From: Bacteroidales bacterium
GTDB taxonomy: Bacteria; Bacteroidota; Bacteroidia; Bacteroidales; F082
Reading direction: 5' to 3'
DNA length: 64,000 bases
NCBI GenBank assembly: GCA_016282015.1
Contig: JAEEJS010000055.1
Span: 62,001-126,000, forward strand
Shown piece by piece: positions 1-6,805 of this stretch. The notes beneath the pieces were generated by a model. It searched no databases. It worked only from the letters and a program-made list of their open reading frames with translations, and was not told where the DNA came from. The position numbers and the translations under genes are program-made. How positions within the stretch are numbered: position 1 is the first letter of the stretch; every line of letters starts with the position of its first letter.

Positions 1-102
1 AACGACCGCACCGATATCAAGAACGTGGTTGACAACAGCGACAGCGACCTCCGTCGTGTGCGCAGAAAGGTATTTGCAATCAACAAGAAAAACGCCAAGT
101 AA
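1..102 (+). CDS. C-terminal tail of an unidentified prophage protein (partial)
   Basis: The frame is open from the first base and encodes 33 residues ending in a lysine-rich tail (KNAK) before TAA at 100-102. The stop overlaps the ATG of the next gene (TAATG), which suggests translational coupling in one early operon. From its position in a Mu-like early region it could be the end of a transposition or early regulatory protein, but too little is visible to say. No motif is recognisable. Confidence 0.55.
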   Translation, partial: NDRTDIKNVVDNSDSDLRRVRRKVFAINKKNAK

Positions 103-728
103 TGAAACGTGCCTATTCGGTCAGGAATGTAGCGGACGCGAAATTCAAGACATTGCATCTTGAAGGCGCGTGGGAGTCGGCCATCGGAACACCGGAGCTT
201 ACCGGCTCATGGTTTATCTATGGTGCGCCGAAGAACGGCAAGACGACGTTCGCGCTTCAGCTCGCCAAGTATCTGACCGGATTCGGGCGTGTGGCGTACG
301 ACAGTGTTGAGGAAGGTTTGTCGCTGACGATGCAGATGGCAATGGAGCGCGTGGGTATGGAGGAGGTTGGCTCGCGTCTGGTGCTTCTCGAAAAGGAGGA
401 TGTGGCGGAGTTGACCGAACGCCTGAAGCGTCACAAAAGCCCTGACATTGTCATCATCGATTCGGTTCAGTTCCTCGATCTGAAGTTCTCGGAATACAAG
501 CAGCTGAAAGAGGCGTTTCCCGACAAGCTGTTCATTTACATCAGCCACATTGAAGGCAAGCAGCCGGAAGGCAACACGGCTCGCCGCATTTGGAGGGATG
601 CTAACGTGTATTTCAGCGTCGAGGGCTTCAGAGCCTTCCCGGTGTCGAGATACGGCGGAGGCGAGCCTGTTGACATCTATCCGGAAAAGGCGATGGAATA
701 TTGGGGATTTGAAAACAGGAAGGCATGA
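102..728 (+). CDS. Phage RecA/RadA-like P-loop ATPase
   Basis: This 208-residue protein has a clear nucleotide-binding core. A Walker A motif (GAPKNGKT, about residues 41-48) follows a hydrophobic strand, and a Walker B (IVIIDS, Asp about 120) comes after a regularly spaced helical segment. Residues 140-155 look like the sensor strand of a RecA-fold ATPase (YISHIEG). Proteins of this size and pattern are common in Bacteroidetes phages and are annotated only as ATP-binding. The gene occupies the place where Mu has the ATPase MuB, but it lacks the N-terminal helix-turn-helix of MuB and looks RecA-like rather than AAA+. It overlaps its neighbours by TAATG and ATGA, so the three are probably co-translated. 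A role in DNA replication or transposition is inferred from context. Confidence 0.8.
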   Translation: MKRAYSVRNVADAKFKTLHLEGAWESAIGTPELTGSWFIYGAPKNGKTTFALQLAKYLTGFGRVAYDSVEEGLSLTMQMAMERVGMEEVGSRLVLLEKEDVAELTERLKRHKSPDIVIIDSVQFLDLKFSEYKQLKEAFPDKLFIYISHIEGKQPEGNTARRIWRDANVYFSVEGFRAFPVSRYGGGEPVDIYPEKAMEYWGFENRKA

Positions 729-928
729 CAGTCAGTGAGATAAAACAGAGGATTTTCGAGTTGCGCGACAACAGGCTTGAGATGGATTTCGAGGAATACA
801 TCCGGCAATACAGCGTGCTTTGCTACAAGCTCGAATGCGCCAAGGCGCGAGAGGAAGGACGCTGGGAGCAAGGGACACCACAGACGTACCATTTGGAAAT
901 TGACAGAAGCTATAACAAAAACTATTGA
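725..928 (+). CDS. Small early prophage protein, unknown function
   Basis: A 67-residue charged protein that starts in the ATGA overlap with the ATPase stop and ends one base before the gemA-like start. The N-terminal half (SEIKQRIFELRDNRLEMDFEEYI) is predicted to be helical, and there is no signal peptide or metal site. The tight overlap on both sides makes it a credible operon member. I do not recognise a family. Confidence 0.6.
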   Translation: MTVSEIKQRIFELRDNRLEMDFEEYIRQYSVLCYKLECAKAREEGRWEQGTPQTYHLEIDRSYNKNY

Positions 929-929
929 G

Positions 930-1394
930 ATGGAAGCGGTTAATGATAAAATAAGCGATGTGCAGCGCAGGAGCCTTTTATTCAACTTCAAGGAGTTGGG
1001 AATGTCGGACATGGGCAGACACTGTTTCATCCGCGACTTCACGCACGGCAGAACCTCTTCGATACGCGACCTCGAATATATTGAGGCGCAGGACATGCTG
1101 CGCCAGTTGCAGGAGATGCGCCGGTATCCTCAAAGCAGGAAACGCCACGACGAACTCGACACCAAGCGTAAGGGTGTCATCAAGGCCATCGGCAGGTATT
1201 TGGAGCTGTGCGGACAGCATCCGACACTTGAATACATCAAGGCCGTGGCGGTTCGCGCCGCCGGACTGGTTCAGTCGGACACGAACCACGACTTCAACCG
1301 CATCGACGGCGCGACGCTCACGCGGATATACAACGAGTTCTGCAGGAAGCAGTCGGTACTGAAGATTAAGAACGCAGTAGCAAAAGTTAGTTAA
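930..1394 (+). CDS. gemA: GemA-like regulatory protein (Mu gp16, DUF1018-type)
   Basis: This 154-residue protein is read from ATG 930, which sits directly behind the preceding stop; longer in-frame starts would overlap the previous gene heavily. The N-terminal part (residues 8-60: QRRSLLFNFKELG, then RDF, then a helix with the MLRQL pattern) resembles the GemA/gp16 family of Mu-like phages, which is small, helical and located between the transposition ATPase and the late genes. The second half carries another helical block with a conserved-looking LTRIYNEF ending. In Mu the product modulates expression of host genes during lytic growth. The call rests on pattern and synteny, so moderate confidence. 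Confidence 0.6.
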   Translation: MEAVNDKISDVQRRSLLFNFKELGMSDMGRHCFIRDFTHGRTSSIRDLEYIEAQDMLRQLQEMRRYPQSRKRHDELDTKRKGVIKAIGRYLELCGQHPTLEYIKAVAVRAAGLVQSDTNHDFNRIDGATLTRIYNEFCRKQSVLKIKNAVAKVS

Positions 1395-1397
1395 AAA

Positions 1398-1589
1398 ATG
1401 ACGGCCATGAGAACAAGCAGACAAAACCGACGCTACTATCTGCACCAGCGTTGCAGAAAAGCGGAGTTCAGATACTCGCCTCGAGAGCGCACTGTTGACG
1501 TGCCTTTCTCAAAACAAGACAATGTACCAGCAGCCGCCGTGTCATTGCGCAACGAATATGGATACTCACTACAAATGATAATTGATTAA
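1398..1589 (+). CDS. Small basic early prophage protein, unknown
   Basis: A 63-residue, arginine- and tyrosine-rich protein that starts three bases after the gemA-like stop. The N-terminal 30 residues are strongly basic (RTSRQNRRYYLHQRCRK) and could contact nucleic acid. The rest has no recognisable motif. An alternative start lies at 1407. The spacing fits the operon, but the composition is not diagnostic, so the gene is plausible rather than proven. Confidence 0.45.
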   Translation: MTAMRTSRQNRRYYLHQRCRKAEFRYSPRERTVDVPFSKQDNVPAAAVSLRNEYGYSLQMIID

Positions 1590-1593
1590 AGCC

Positions 1594-1662
1594 ATGCAAG
1601 ACAAAGATAAAGACGATGGATACAGCAAACAGGATGACCACAATCCGTATCCGATGGAATGA
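1594..1662 (+). CDS. Possible 22-residue acidic peptide
   Basis: A short open frame (MQDKDKDDGYSKQDD...) follows four bases after the previous stop. It is very hydrophilic, with many Asp and Lys residues. It could be a real micro-protein of the early operon or chance coding. Nothing beyond position supports it. Confidence 0.25.
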   Translation: MQDKDKDDGYSKQDDHNPYPME

Positions 1663-1728
1663 ATGATTATGAGTGCCGGACAGGGCTATCCAATTTGATG
1701 TGGTATGGATGGTACAGCCGGCACAACT

Positions 1729-1800
1729 GGGGGCGAAAGGCAATTAACTAAATGGATAGTCCACGTGAATTTTTTGAGGGTTCGATTCCCTCCGCCTCCA
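1729..1800 (+). tRNA. Degenerate tRNA-like element lacking a normal anticodon arm
   Basis: Bases 1729-1735 (GGGGGCG) pair over 7 bp with 1793-1799 (CGCCTCC, one G-T). They enclose a perfect T-arm at 1776-1792: stem GAGGG/CCCTC with the loop TTCGATT, which matches the T-loop consensus. A D-loop-like string (ATGGATAG) lies at 1752-1759. Only about 13 bases separate the D region from the T-arm, too few for an anticodon stem-loop, so no amino acid can be assigned. Like the host tRNAs here, no CCA is encoded. The element overlaps the end of a 17-codon frame (1698-1751). It is either a decayed phage tRNA or a tRNA-mimic that could act as an RNA-processing site. Confidence 0.5.
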
Positions 1801-1840
1801 CACGGTAACTAAATGTTAAACAATTAAAAACTAAGTACAA

Positions 1841-2164
1841 ATGAATTACTACATCGAAAAACCCAACACATGGAGAGCGGCCAACCGCAAGTGTGCCGAA
1901 ATCCAAGAGTTCGTTAACCAGTTTAAGAACTGCCTGATTTATGACGAAAAATCACGCGATGCGTTGATTAAGGAAATCCGCGACAAGGTTGAGGAATTGA
2001 ACAACGCATATCCGCGCACGAAGAGACTGAAAGTCGAGTTTTCGCACGGCGATTACATCTCATGCTACCCTGACGAAAGAGGAGTTGACGAATATGTCTT
2101 CACCATCAATATACATCCAGTAAAGAAAACCTACGGATTTAGCGTAACAGGAGGTGTAAAATGA
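1841..2164 (+). CDS. Conserved-type early prophage protein, unknown
   Basis: This 107-residue protein begins MNYYIEKPNTW. Its first half is mixed helical, and its second half is strand-rich with repeated aromatic and charged positions (EFSHGDYISCYPDE, then YVFTINIHPVKKTYGFSV). It ends in an ATGA overlap with the next small gene and carries a GGAGGTG sequence just before that next start. No family is recognised. Its place between gemA and gam is one where Mu-like phages carry variable small genes. Confidence 0.6.
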   Translation: MNYYIEKPNTWRAANRKCAEIQEFVNQFKNCLIYDEKSRDALIKEIRDKVEELNNAYPRTKRLKVEFSHGDYISCYPDERGVDEYVFTINIHPVKKTYGFSVTGGVK

Positions 2165-2316
2165 GTGGGTTTCCTATTGGCGGTATGGCTTATGTCAGAC
2201 AACCTGAATGCAAAGAAGAGACAACAGGCCTGATCGTCGGCAAAGGTGACGGCATGGTTCGCCTGGAGTTCGCAAACGGCAGAAGGGTTCCGTTTTTTTA
2301 CAATGAACTTAATTAA
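2161..2316 (+). CDS. 51-residue SH3/Tudor-like small protein
   Basis: The ATG lies in an ATGA overlap with the preceding stop and is served by a GGAGG at about 2150-2154, unusually strong for this group. The sequence reads as a compact beta barrel: an opening turn, GLIVGKGDGMVRLEFANGRRVPFFYNEL, ending in Asn. Short modules with a V-G-x-G...R-V-x-F pattern resemble small SH3-like folds, but that is an inference from strand spacing. The good ribosome site and coupling make it a real gene. Confidence 0.6.
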   Translation: MSGFPIGGMAYVRQPECKEETTGLIVGKGDGMVRLEFANGRRVPFFYNELN

Positions 2317-2334
2317 AAACTAATAATTACAACT

Positions 2335-2853
2335 ATGGCACAATCAAGAAAAAAGAAGGTGTTGATTAGCAACATTACCAATGAGACAATGGAATCGGCA
2401 TTTGCCGATTACGCGAGTGCTGACGCTCGTATTCAGAAAATTCAGGCAACAATGGATGTGGAGTTCACGAAAATCCGCGAGAAGTACCAGAATGAGCTTT
2501 CGACGCTCACAGAGACGAAGGAACAGGCGTTTGAGGTTCTGCAAACGTACGCCGTCGAACAGCGCGACACTCTTTTCACAAAGAAAAAGAGCCTTGAGAC
2601 CATCCATGGCACAATCGGTTTCCGCACAGGCACTCCGAAGCTGAAGACCTTGAAAGGCTTCACATGGGGAGCCGTCACCAACCTGCTGAAGGAGTTCCTG
2701 CCGTCATACGTCCGCACATCGGAGGAGGCTGCCAAGGATAAGCTGCTGGCCGACCGTGACACCGAGGAGGTTTCAAAGAACCTTCAGAAGGTCGGTTTGT
2801 CGGTGGTGCAGGATGAGACGTTCTACGTCGAGCCCAAGAAGGAGGACGCATGA
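2335..2853 (+). CDS. gam: Gam-like host-nuclease inhibitor
   Basis: At 172 residues this matches the length of Mu Gam (174). After a short basic N-terminus there is a long coiled-coil stretch (about residues 20-85, EFTKIREKYQNELSTLTETKEQAFEVL), then the pattern ETIHGTIGFRTGTPKLKTLKGFTWG, which is typical of the Phage_Mu_Gam family, and a helical C-terminus. Gam proteins are the phage relatives of Ku: they bind linear DNA ends and block host exonucleases during transposition. The position in the early operon supports the call. The stop overlaps the start of the next small gene by ATGA. Confidence 0.88.
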   Translation: MAQSRKKKVLISNITNETMESAFADYASADARIQKIQATMDVEFTKIREKYQNELSTLTETKEQAFEVLQTYAVEQRDTLFTKKKSLETIHGTIGFRTGTPKLKTLKGFTWGAVTNLLKEFLPSYVRTSEEAAKDKLLADRDTEEVSKNLQKVGLSVVQDETFYVEPKKEDA

Positions 2854-3011
2854 ACCGCCTCACCAACAATCACGAGGTGTGGGGCACGTGTCTAAACTGC
2901 GGACATGAGTTTGACAGGCGCGTTTGGGGCGACACTTGCCCCAGATGCGCCAGCCGCGTATTCAAAAACATAAGAAACAATGCAGAAAATGGACTTAAAC
3001 GAAATAATTAA
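2850..3011 (+). CDS. 53-residue zinc-ribbon micro-protein
   Basis: The ATG overlaps the gam stop (ATGA). The peptide has two Cys pairs, C14-x2-C17 and C30-x2-C33, spaced as in a zinc ribbon, followed by a basic tail. Its 3' end overlaps the next gene by about 30 bases in another frame. Tiny zinc ribbons of this sort usually mediate nucleic-acid or protein contacts; here the partner is unknown. Confidence 0.6.
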   Translation: MNRLTNNHEVWGTCLNCGHEFDRRVWGDTCPRCASRVFKNIRNNAENGLKRNN

Positions 3012-3447
3012 CGAGGCTCTGAAGCTGACCAAAAAAGACAAGATGCAGCTCATCAGCACGGTGCTTGAGTCGATGTCGAACAAAAAGACAGGCTTCAAGT
3101 TCCCGGTGTTCCGCGCGTTGGAGGAGTTCAAAGCCCGTCACATGGAATACAAGAGTACAGGCTACACCGGCACGAAAGCGGATTTCAGATGGATGCAGCA
3201 GCTGCTTGAGCATATCCTTGACAAGACCGTAGAGGGTCAGAGCAAGGACACCGTAGTCGTTACTGAAGACATCCTTGTCAGCAATTTAAACGCCTTTCTA
3301 AAAGCGGTTAAACAGCTTGATAACAAGTGGTACTTTGCCAACCGTTTCACTCCTGAAGGGCTGGCGAAAGATTTCGAGAAGATATACGCCAACATCAAAC
3401 AAAACAACAGCTATGAACGAGCAAAACGCGCTTGCGATTATCTCTAA
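2980..3447 (+). CDS. Early prophage protein, unknown, possibly replication-linked
   Basis: A 155-residue protein with a start at 2980 (a second Met is at 2989). The N-terminus is helical with a run typical of short dimerisation segments. The C-terminal part (residues about 118-145: LDNKWYFANRFTPEGLAKDFEKIYANIK) has the W-Y/F...L...F..I pattern seen at the ends of several phage replication-accessory proteins. I cannot assign a family. It overlaps the zinc-ribbon gene upstream and the next gene downstream, so it is embedded in the early operon. Confidence 0.6.
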   Translation: MQKMDLNEIINEALKLTKKDKMQLISTVLESMSNKKTGFKFPVFRALEEFKARHMEYKSTGYTGTKADFRWMQQLLEHILDKTVEGQSKDTVVVTEDILVSNLNAFLKAVKQLDNKWYFANRFTPEGLAKDFEKIYANIKQNNSYERAKRACDYL

Positions 3448-3973
3448 AGAGACACTGACACCTGCGGCATTGTCGATGGCTGTTCGCGAGGCTGGCATCG
3501 TCACAGTGCGCCAGTCGATAGAGAGCAAGTTCCCTTCGATAAACAAGATTGTCGAAAAGCTTGGATATAAGGAGACGGCGGCATTGATAGTGATGCAGAT
3601 TGTCAGGATGGAAACGTTGCTGAATCTGACAAAGCAGCTGCCTCCAGAGAGCCTCGCGGAAATAGCCTCAACGGTTATAGATGTCTGTATCGAATCGGGC
3701 ATCAACGTGAACGCCGCCGATATTGACATTGTCTTCAGACGCGCCATGAAAGGCCAATATGGTAGGTTTTACGGCAGCATCGGAATGCAGGATATTGTCG
3801 GCTGGTTCAACAACTACATCAGCGAGAAAGCCGGAGAATACGTTCAAATCAGGATGGGTGAGTCGCAAGAGTACAACACCCACAAGCCAAGGGCAAACGA
3901 ATTTGGGCGCACATACGATATTCAAAGGCACAAGGAAGCCTTCAAAGATTATGTTGAAAATTTAAAAAAGTAA
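3413..3973 (+). CDS. Conserved Bacteroidales phage protein of unknown function
   Basis: The start at 3413 gives 186 residues and overlaps the upstream stop by 35 bases; the longer in-frame start at 3317 would overlap by 130 bases and is less likely. The protein is helical. A clear block (residues about 115-145) reads MKGQYGRFYGSIGMQDIVGWF, which recalls proteins seen beside replication and early genes of Bacteroides phages (possibly the DUF6633 type). The same GRFYGS...GWF pattern suggests a conserved pocket. No catalytic motif is visible. Confidence 0.6.
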   Translation: MNEQNALAIISKETLTPAALSMAVREAGIVTVRQSIESKFPSINKIVEKLGYKETAALIVMQIVRMETLLNLTKQLPPESLAEIASTVIDVCIESGINVNAADIDIVFRRAMKGQYGRFYGSIGMQDIVGWFNNYISEKAGEYVQIRMGESQEYNTHKPRANEFGRTYDIQRHKEAFKDYVENLKK

Positions 3974-3977
3974 GGAA

Positions 3978-4178
3978 ATGAGCAAAACACGAAAAATTGA
4001 AATACCCGAAAACGCTAAAGTTTATGATTTCGACGAAGTCATTGAGGTGTGCCTTAACTGCGGCGGTACCGGCGCGAGTATCACCGACTCGATGGATAAC
4101 ACCTGCCCGGTGTGCAACGGAACTGGCCGTGTCATCAAGAAGAAAACCGTAATTATAGACGTTAACCCATTCAAGTAA
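3978..4178 (+). CDS. DnaJ-type zinc-finger micro-protein
   Basis: This 66-residue protein has two CxxCxGTG modules, C25-x2-C28 (CLNCGGTG) and C43-x2-C46 (CPVCNGTG), the signature of the cysteine-rich domain of DnaJ. There is no J domain, so it is a free zinc-binding module and not a chaperone partner as such. It starts five bases after the preceding stop. Similar single modules occur in many phages near replication genes, with unknown roles. Confidence 0.65.
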   Translation: MSKTRKIEIPENAKVYDFDEVIEVCLNCGGTGASITDSMDNTCPVCNGTGRVIKKKTVIIDVNPFK

Positions 4179-4182
4179 TAAC

Positions 4183-4425
4183 ATGCCGAAGCGGAAACGA
4201 TACAGAAGCACCATCAAGCGAATCAAGGAAATCCTTGAAATCGTGAACAAGGAGTACGAGCCGGGCGACCAGAAGCGATGCTACAAGGCTATCTGGCGCA
4301 GTATCGTATATCCGCGATATGGCATTTGTTACGACACTTTCCTCACGTATATAGGCGTGAAGCCCTCGGAACTCGAAGAGGAACGAGCGGAGAATGAAGA
4401 CCCGAAACAACTTTCTTTATTCTGA
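4183..4425 (+). CDS. Last gene of the early operon, unknown
   Basis: An 80-residue protein with a very basic first 18 residues (PKRKRYRSTIKRIKE) and an acidic tail ending QLSLF, a sequence reminiscent of beta-clamp-binding ends (QLxLF). It is the last gene before a strong terminator. If the tail is a clamp motif the protein would act at the replication fork, but that is an inference from five residues. Confidence 0.6.
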   Translation: MPKRKRYRSTIKRIKEILEIVNKEYEPGDQKRCYKAIWRSIVYPRYGICYDTFLTYIGVKPSELEEERAENEDPKQLSLF

Positions 4426-4440
4426 CATATTTTTATGAAG

Positions 4441-4464
4441 AAGCCCCCGAAATTTCGGGGGCTT
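4441..4464. terminator. Bidirectional terminator between convergent prophage blocks
   Basis: A perfect 24-base palindrome (12 bp arms beginning AAGCCCCCGAAA) is followed on + by TCTTTTTATT and preceded on that strand by a T-rich stretch. It lies between the stop of the early block (4425) and the stop of the head block (4470, reverse strand), so it can end both transcripts. Confidence 0.9.
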
Positions 4465-4469
4465 TCTTT

Positions 4470-5042
4470 TTATTGTCCGAGAGGATGTCCCTCTGCTATT
4501 TCGTAACCGTGTCCCAACGAATGCGTCGTGTATTTCAGCTCTGCGCTACGGTCGAAGACGTGTGTTTTGTAAACCTCCACGCTGTCAACAAAACGCTCAT
4601 GGTTGTGGTTGACGATGCTCTGTTCGCGCGTCCATGTGTTCGAATAGCCGATGACACTGTTTGCTTCAGGAGTGATAACAATGCCCTGCATGGCCTTGAG
4701 AACCCTGCTTGGTATGGTGAGATATTCGAGAGCCTGAGTCCTGTGTTCCGATGGTGTGTTTGCCGGGGTGTTGGCATACCATGGTGTGACAATGTGAAGC
4801 TTGACAGTCACCTCGGCTTCCTGAATTTTATTACCTACGGTTTTCCACGCTATGGGATCAAACTCCACGAACACTGCAGGCGTGTTGAACGGTGTTTCCT
4901 GCTCCAAAAACTCAACCTGTTGGTTCCAAAGGTCGAAGTGCTTGAAAAACGGTACCGGCCTTGCCTGAATCTGTCCGGCTGGCTGGTCTTCGTAAATGGC
5001 CATAAGCTTCTGCTCGATGGCGAGATAGAATGTTTTAATCAT
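4470..5042 (-). CDS. Putative tail terminator / Mu gp37-like protein
   Basis: A 190-residue protein, the last gene of the reverse-strand head block, overlapping the gpG-like gene by 4 bases. The N-terminus (IKTFYLAIEQKLMAIYE) and the strand pattern (VFVEFDP, then VTVKLHIVTPWY) resemble small head-tail joining or tail-terminator proteins, which in Mu follow gpG. The match is by position and fold-like pattern, not by a diagnostic motif. The protein is soluble and lacks a signal peptide. Confidence 0.5.
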   Translation of the reverse strand: MIKTFYLAIEQKLMAIYEDQPAGQIQARPVPFFKHFDLWNQQVEFLEQETPFNTPAVFVEFDPIAWKTVGNKIQEAEVTVKLHIVTPWYANTPANTPSEHRTQALEYLTIPSRVLKAMQGIVITPEANSVIGYSNTWTREQSIVNHNHERFVDSVEVYKTHVFDRSAELKYTTHSLGHGYEIAEGHPLGQ

Positions 5043-5533
5043 CTTGCAATTTCTTTAAGTTTACGCTCAATTTCTTGAATGATAAGTTTGTTTAATTCGG
5101 GATGTTCGCCCATAAACTGTCGTTTTGGCATTTTAAAGCCCCTGCCTCGTCCGGCTCTCAAGCCTTCGTTGTGGACTCTTGCGTAGGCCTTGTTGCTTCC
5201 GATGGGTCGCGTCCAGATGGTGACGCTGCCCGGTGACTCCTTCTGAACCTCTATCGACCTGCCGAGGTCGCCTGTGTCACCGGTGAGGATCTTGCGCGTC
5301 AGCTTCGCACCCTTGTAATAGTTTTTGACGGTTTTGCCGTTGCGCATCCACACAGGCATTCTGCGCTGCACCTCTTTCCAGTCGCCGTTGCGTTCCCAAC
5401 CCTCAATCTGAAATCTTGACTTGAAGAAACGTACCGCAACCGTGCCGGCTATTCTCGGAGCGTATTTGTCGAAAAGGTCTTTAAATTCCTCCTGAAGCTC
5501 CTTTAAACGTCGTTCAAATTCATCCGGTGTCAT
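5039..5533 (-). CDS. Mu gpG-like virion morphogenesis protein
   Basis: A 164-residue protein with a helical, charged N-terminus (MTPDEFERRLKELQEEF). It then has VRFFKSRFQIEGW, a central basic LTGDTGDLGRSI segment, and a C-terminal KMPKRQFMGEHPELNKL block. The last matches the (P-x-R-x-F-x-G) end of the phage virion morphogenesis / tail completion family (Phage_tail_S, Mu gpG). These proteins act in head-tail joining. In Mu this gene follows the MuF gene directly; here 108 noncoding bases lie between them, which is unusual for this tightly packed block. Confidence 0.8.
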   Translation of the reverse strand: MTPDEFERRLKELQEEFKDLFDKYAPRIAGTVAVRFFKSRFQIEGWERNGDWKEVQRRMPVWMRNGKTVKNYYKGAKLTRKILTGDTGDLGRSIEVQKESPGSVTIWTRPIGSNKAYARVHNEGLRAGRGRGFKMPKRQFMGEHPELNKLIIQEIERKLKEIAR

Positions 5534-5551
5534 TTTTTTTTAATTTTTTTG

Positions 5552-5581
5552 TTGACGTATTAAAAAACTTTTGTATTTTTG
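5552..5581 (+). promoter_or_regulatory. Bacteroidetes-type promoter antisense to the head block
   Basis: TTG at 5552-5554 and TATTTTTG (a perfect TAnnTTTG) at 5574-5581 are separated by 19 bases, the ideal Bacteroidetes sigma spacing. Transcription would start near 5588 on the + strand, against the direction of the surrounding genes, and run into a short hairpin. Confidence 0.7.
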
Positions 5582-5587
5582 CAGTGT

Positions 5588-5650
5588 AGTCTTTCAGATG
5601 AAAACGTGTGATTGTAGTTCCACGATGGATTTTGAAAGACTTTATTTGTT
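5588..5650 (+). ncRNA. Candidate ~60 nt small RNA behind the MuF-toxin gene
   Basis: From the predicted start the transcript begins with AGTCTTTCA (5588-5596), which pairs perfectly with TGAAAGACT (5633-5641). An inner CGTG/CACG pairing (5605-5608/5621-5624) further closes the molecule. The stem is followed on this strand by a T-rich stretch (TTATTTGTTT), as in an intrinsic terminator; on the other strand no T run follows. The hairpin ends at the muF stop codon (5642-5644), so read-through would be antisense to the toxin domain. A 30-codon frame from 5598 overlaps it but has no ribosome site. Confidence 0.5.
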
Positions 5651-6805
5651 TATGCCGGTCAACACCTTTTCGCTTTCGGTTATGCTGTGAAGGAACAGAT
5701 TGTTGTCGATGTCGCGGTTTACGATGATGAAGTTGTCTTTGCCCTTGATCTGAGTCTTGAAGATTTTCGACACTTTACCTGCATAGTGTGTCTCTCCCAT
5801 ATACTCGGCGTTTTCCAAGATGTCCCGGATGCTTCTTATCATCTCGTTTTTAATGATGTATTCGTCGTGGTTCTGGTTGAGGAACTCTTTAATGCCTCTC
5901 CTCGACAAAGTTATCTCTTCATCGACACTCTTATTCTTGACGGCTTTGCCTCTCACATTTTCGAGAGCCCAGTTGAAGTTTGACTTCCACAGGGTTTTCA
6001 AAACCTGATGTTCGACTTCCCTGTCCGAATTTTTCACGTAAGGGCACTCGTCAGTGAAAATCTCTCCAGTCTTTGCCGGATTGCCTTCGAGACCCCTTGC
6101 CGACACATTGCCGCCTGGATTGCCGTTAGTGACAGGCTCGTCGGTTTCCTCCCAGTCGCATTTGCAGTTCCACAGGCTTCCCGGAGTGTTCTCGTTCCAA
6201 AACGGGTCGTTCTTTGCCCATACGCGGTTCCAGAAAAGCATGTGTGCCTCTCTCGGTGTCGCGCTTCGTGACGGCAGCCATTTAAGGTTCGGATAAAGCT
6301 CGTTTGAGATGGGGTCGGACGTGAAGTCGTGATATTGCCGTGCGGTTCTCGCCCTTGACATCGCCGTGTTATATTCGGCGGCCTGCCACCTGTTATATTT
6401 GTTCAGGATGGCTTTGCCCCTTGAGTCTATTTCGTCGGCTTCTATTCCGTTGAGTTCCTTTGTGGCCTGATACGCCTTATAAGCCGCAAAACGGCTGACG
6501 TTGGCCTGTAACTGTAAAGTTATATCGGAATACTCGTCACCGCCTTTAAAAACGCCGTCAATGGCTCTACGGAGGTTGTTTCCGTATGCCTCGAACAGGT
6601 CGCCGTTTATATCTGCGGCTATACCGTTTTTCAAGTCCTCAAGAACCTTTTCGTAAAGCTCTTTTTTTGACAGGTTATAGGCGGTCGGGAATGTCGCCAA
6701 AGCCTTGACAACCTCCGACAGCTTGCCGTTGAAATACAGAGCGTCAAGGATGTTCAAGCCCTCATCGCGAGGGCTTACGCGAAAAAATTCACTATCCTGC
6801 CCCAA
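5642..6805 (-). CDS. MuF minor head protein fused to a BECR-like nuclease toxin domain
   Basis: This is a 387-residue protein. Residues about 60-230 match the phage head morphogenesis (Mu gpF / SPP1 gp7) domain, with the conserved end containing a NCKCDW-type cysteine motif near residue 215. After a Gly/Asn-rich linker, residues about 295-387 form a separate module starting SRRGIKEFLNQN and ending in a strand-rich part with FIIVNRDID and LFLHSITES (His near 373). The module resembles the phage Barnase-EndoU-ColicinE5/D-RelE-like nuclease (PBECR) domains found at the end of MuF polymorphic toxins. It would be packaged in the head and delivered with DNA. The start overlaps the portal gene by 31 bases. 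No protein immunity gene is visible next to it. The toxin call is from pattern, so moderate confidence. Confidence 0.72.
   Translation of the reverse strand: MGQDSEFFRVSPRDEGLNILDALYFNGKLSEVVKALATFPTAYNLSKKELYEKVLEDLKNGIAADINGDLFEAYGNNLRRAIDGVFKGGDEYSDITLQLQANVSRFAAYKAYQATKELNGIEADEIDSRGKAILNKYNRWQAAEYNTAMSRARTARQYHDFTSDPISNELYPNLKWLPSRSATPREAHMLFWNRVWAKNDPFWNENTPGSLWNCKCDWEETDEPVTNGNPGGNVSARGLEGNPAKTGEIFTDECPYVKNSDREVEHQVLKTLWKSNFNWALENVRGKAVKNKSVDEEITLSRRGIKEFLNQNHDEYIIKNEMIRSIRDILENAEYMGETHYAGKVSKIFKTQIKGKDNFIIVNRDIDNNLFLHSITESEKVLTGINK

Noticed and set aside
102..728. MuB transposition ATPase
   Set aside because: No N-terminal HTH, and the motifs look RecA/RadA-like; only the position is comparable.
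1729..1800. End of a tmRNA gene
   Set aside because: The 3' part resembles tmRNA ends, but the paired 5' strand is only 60 bases away and no tag-peptide frame fits.
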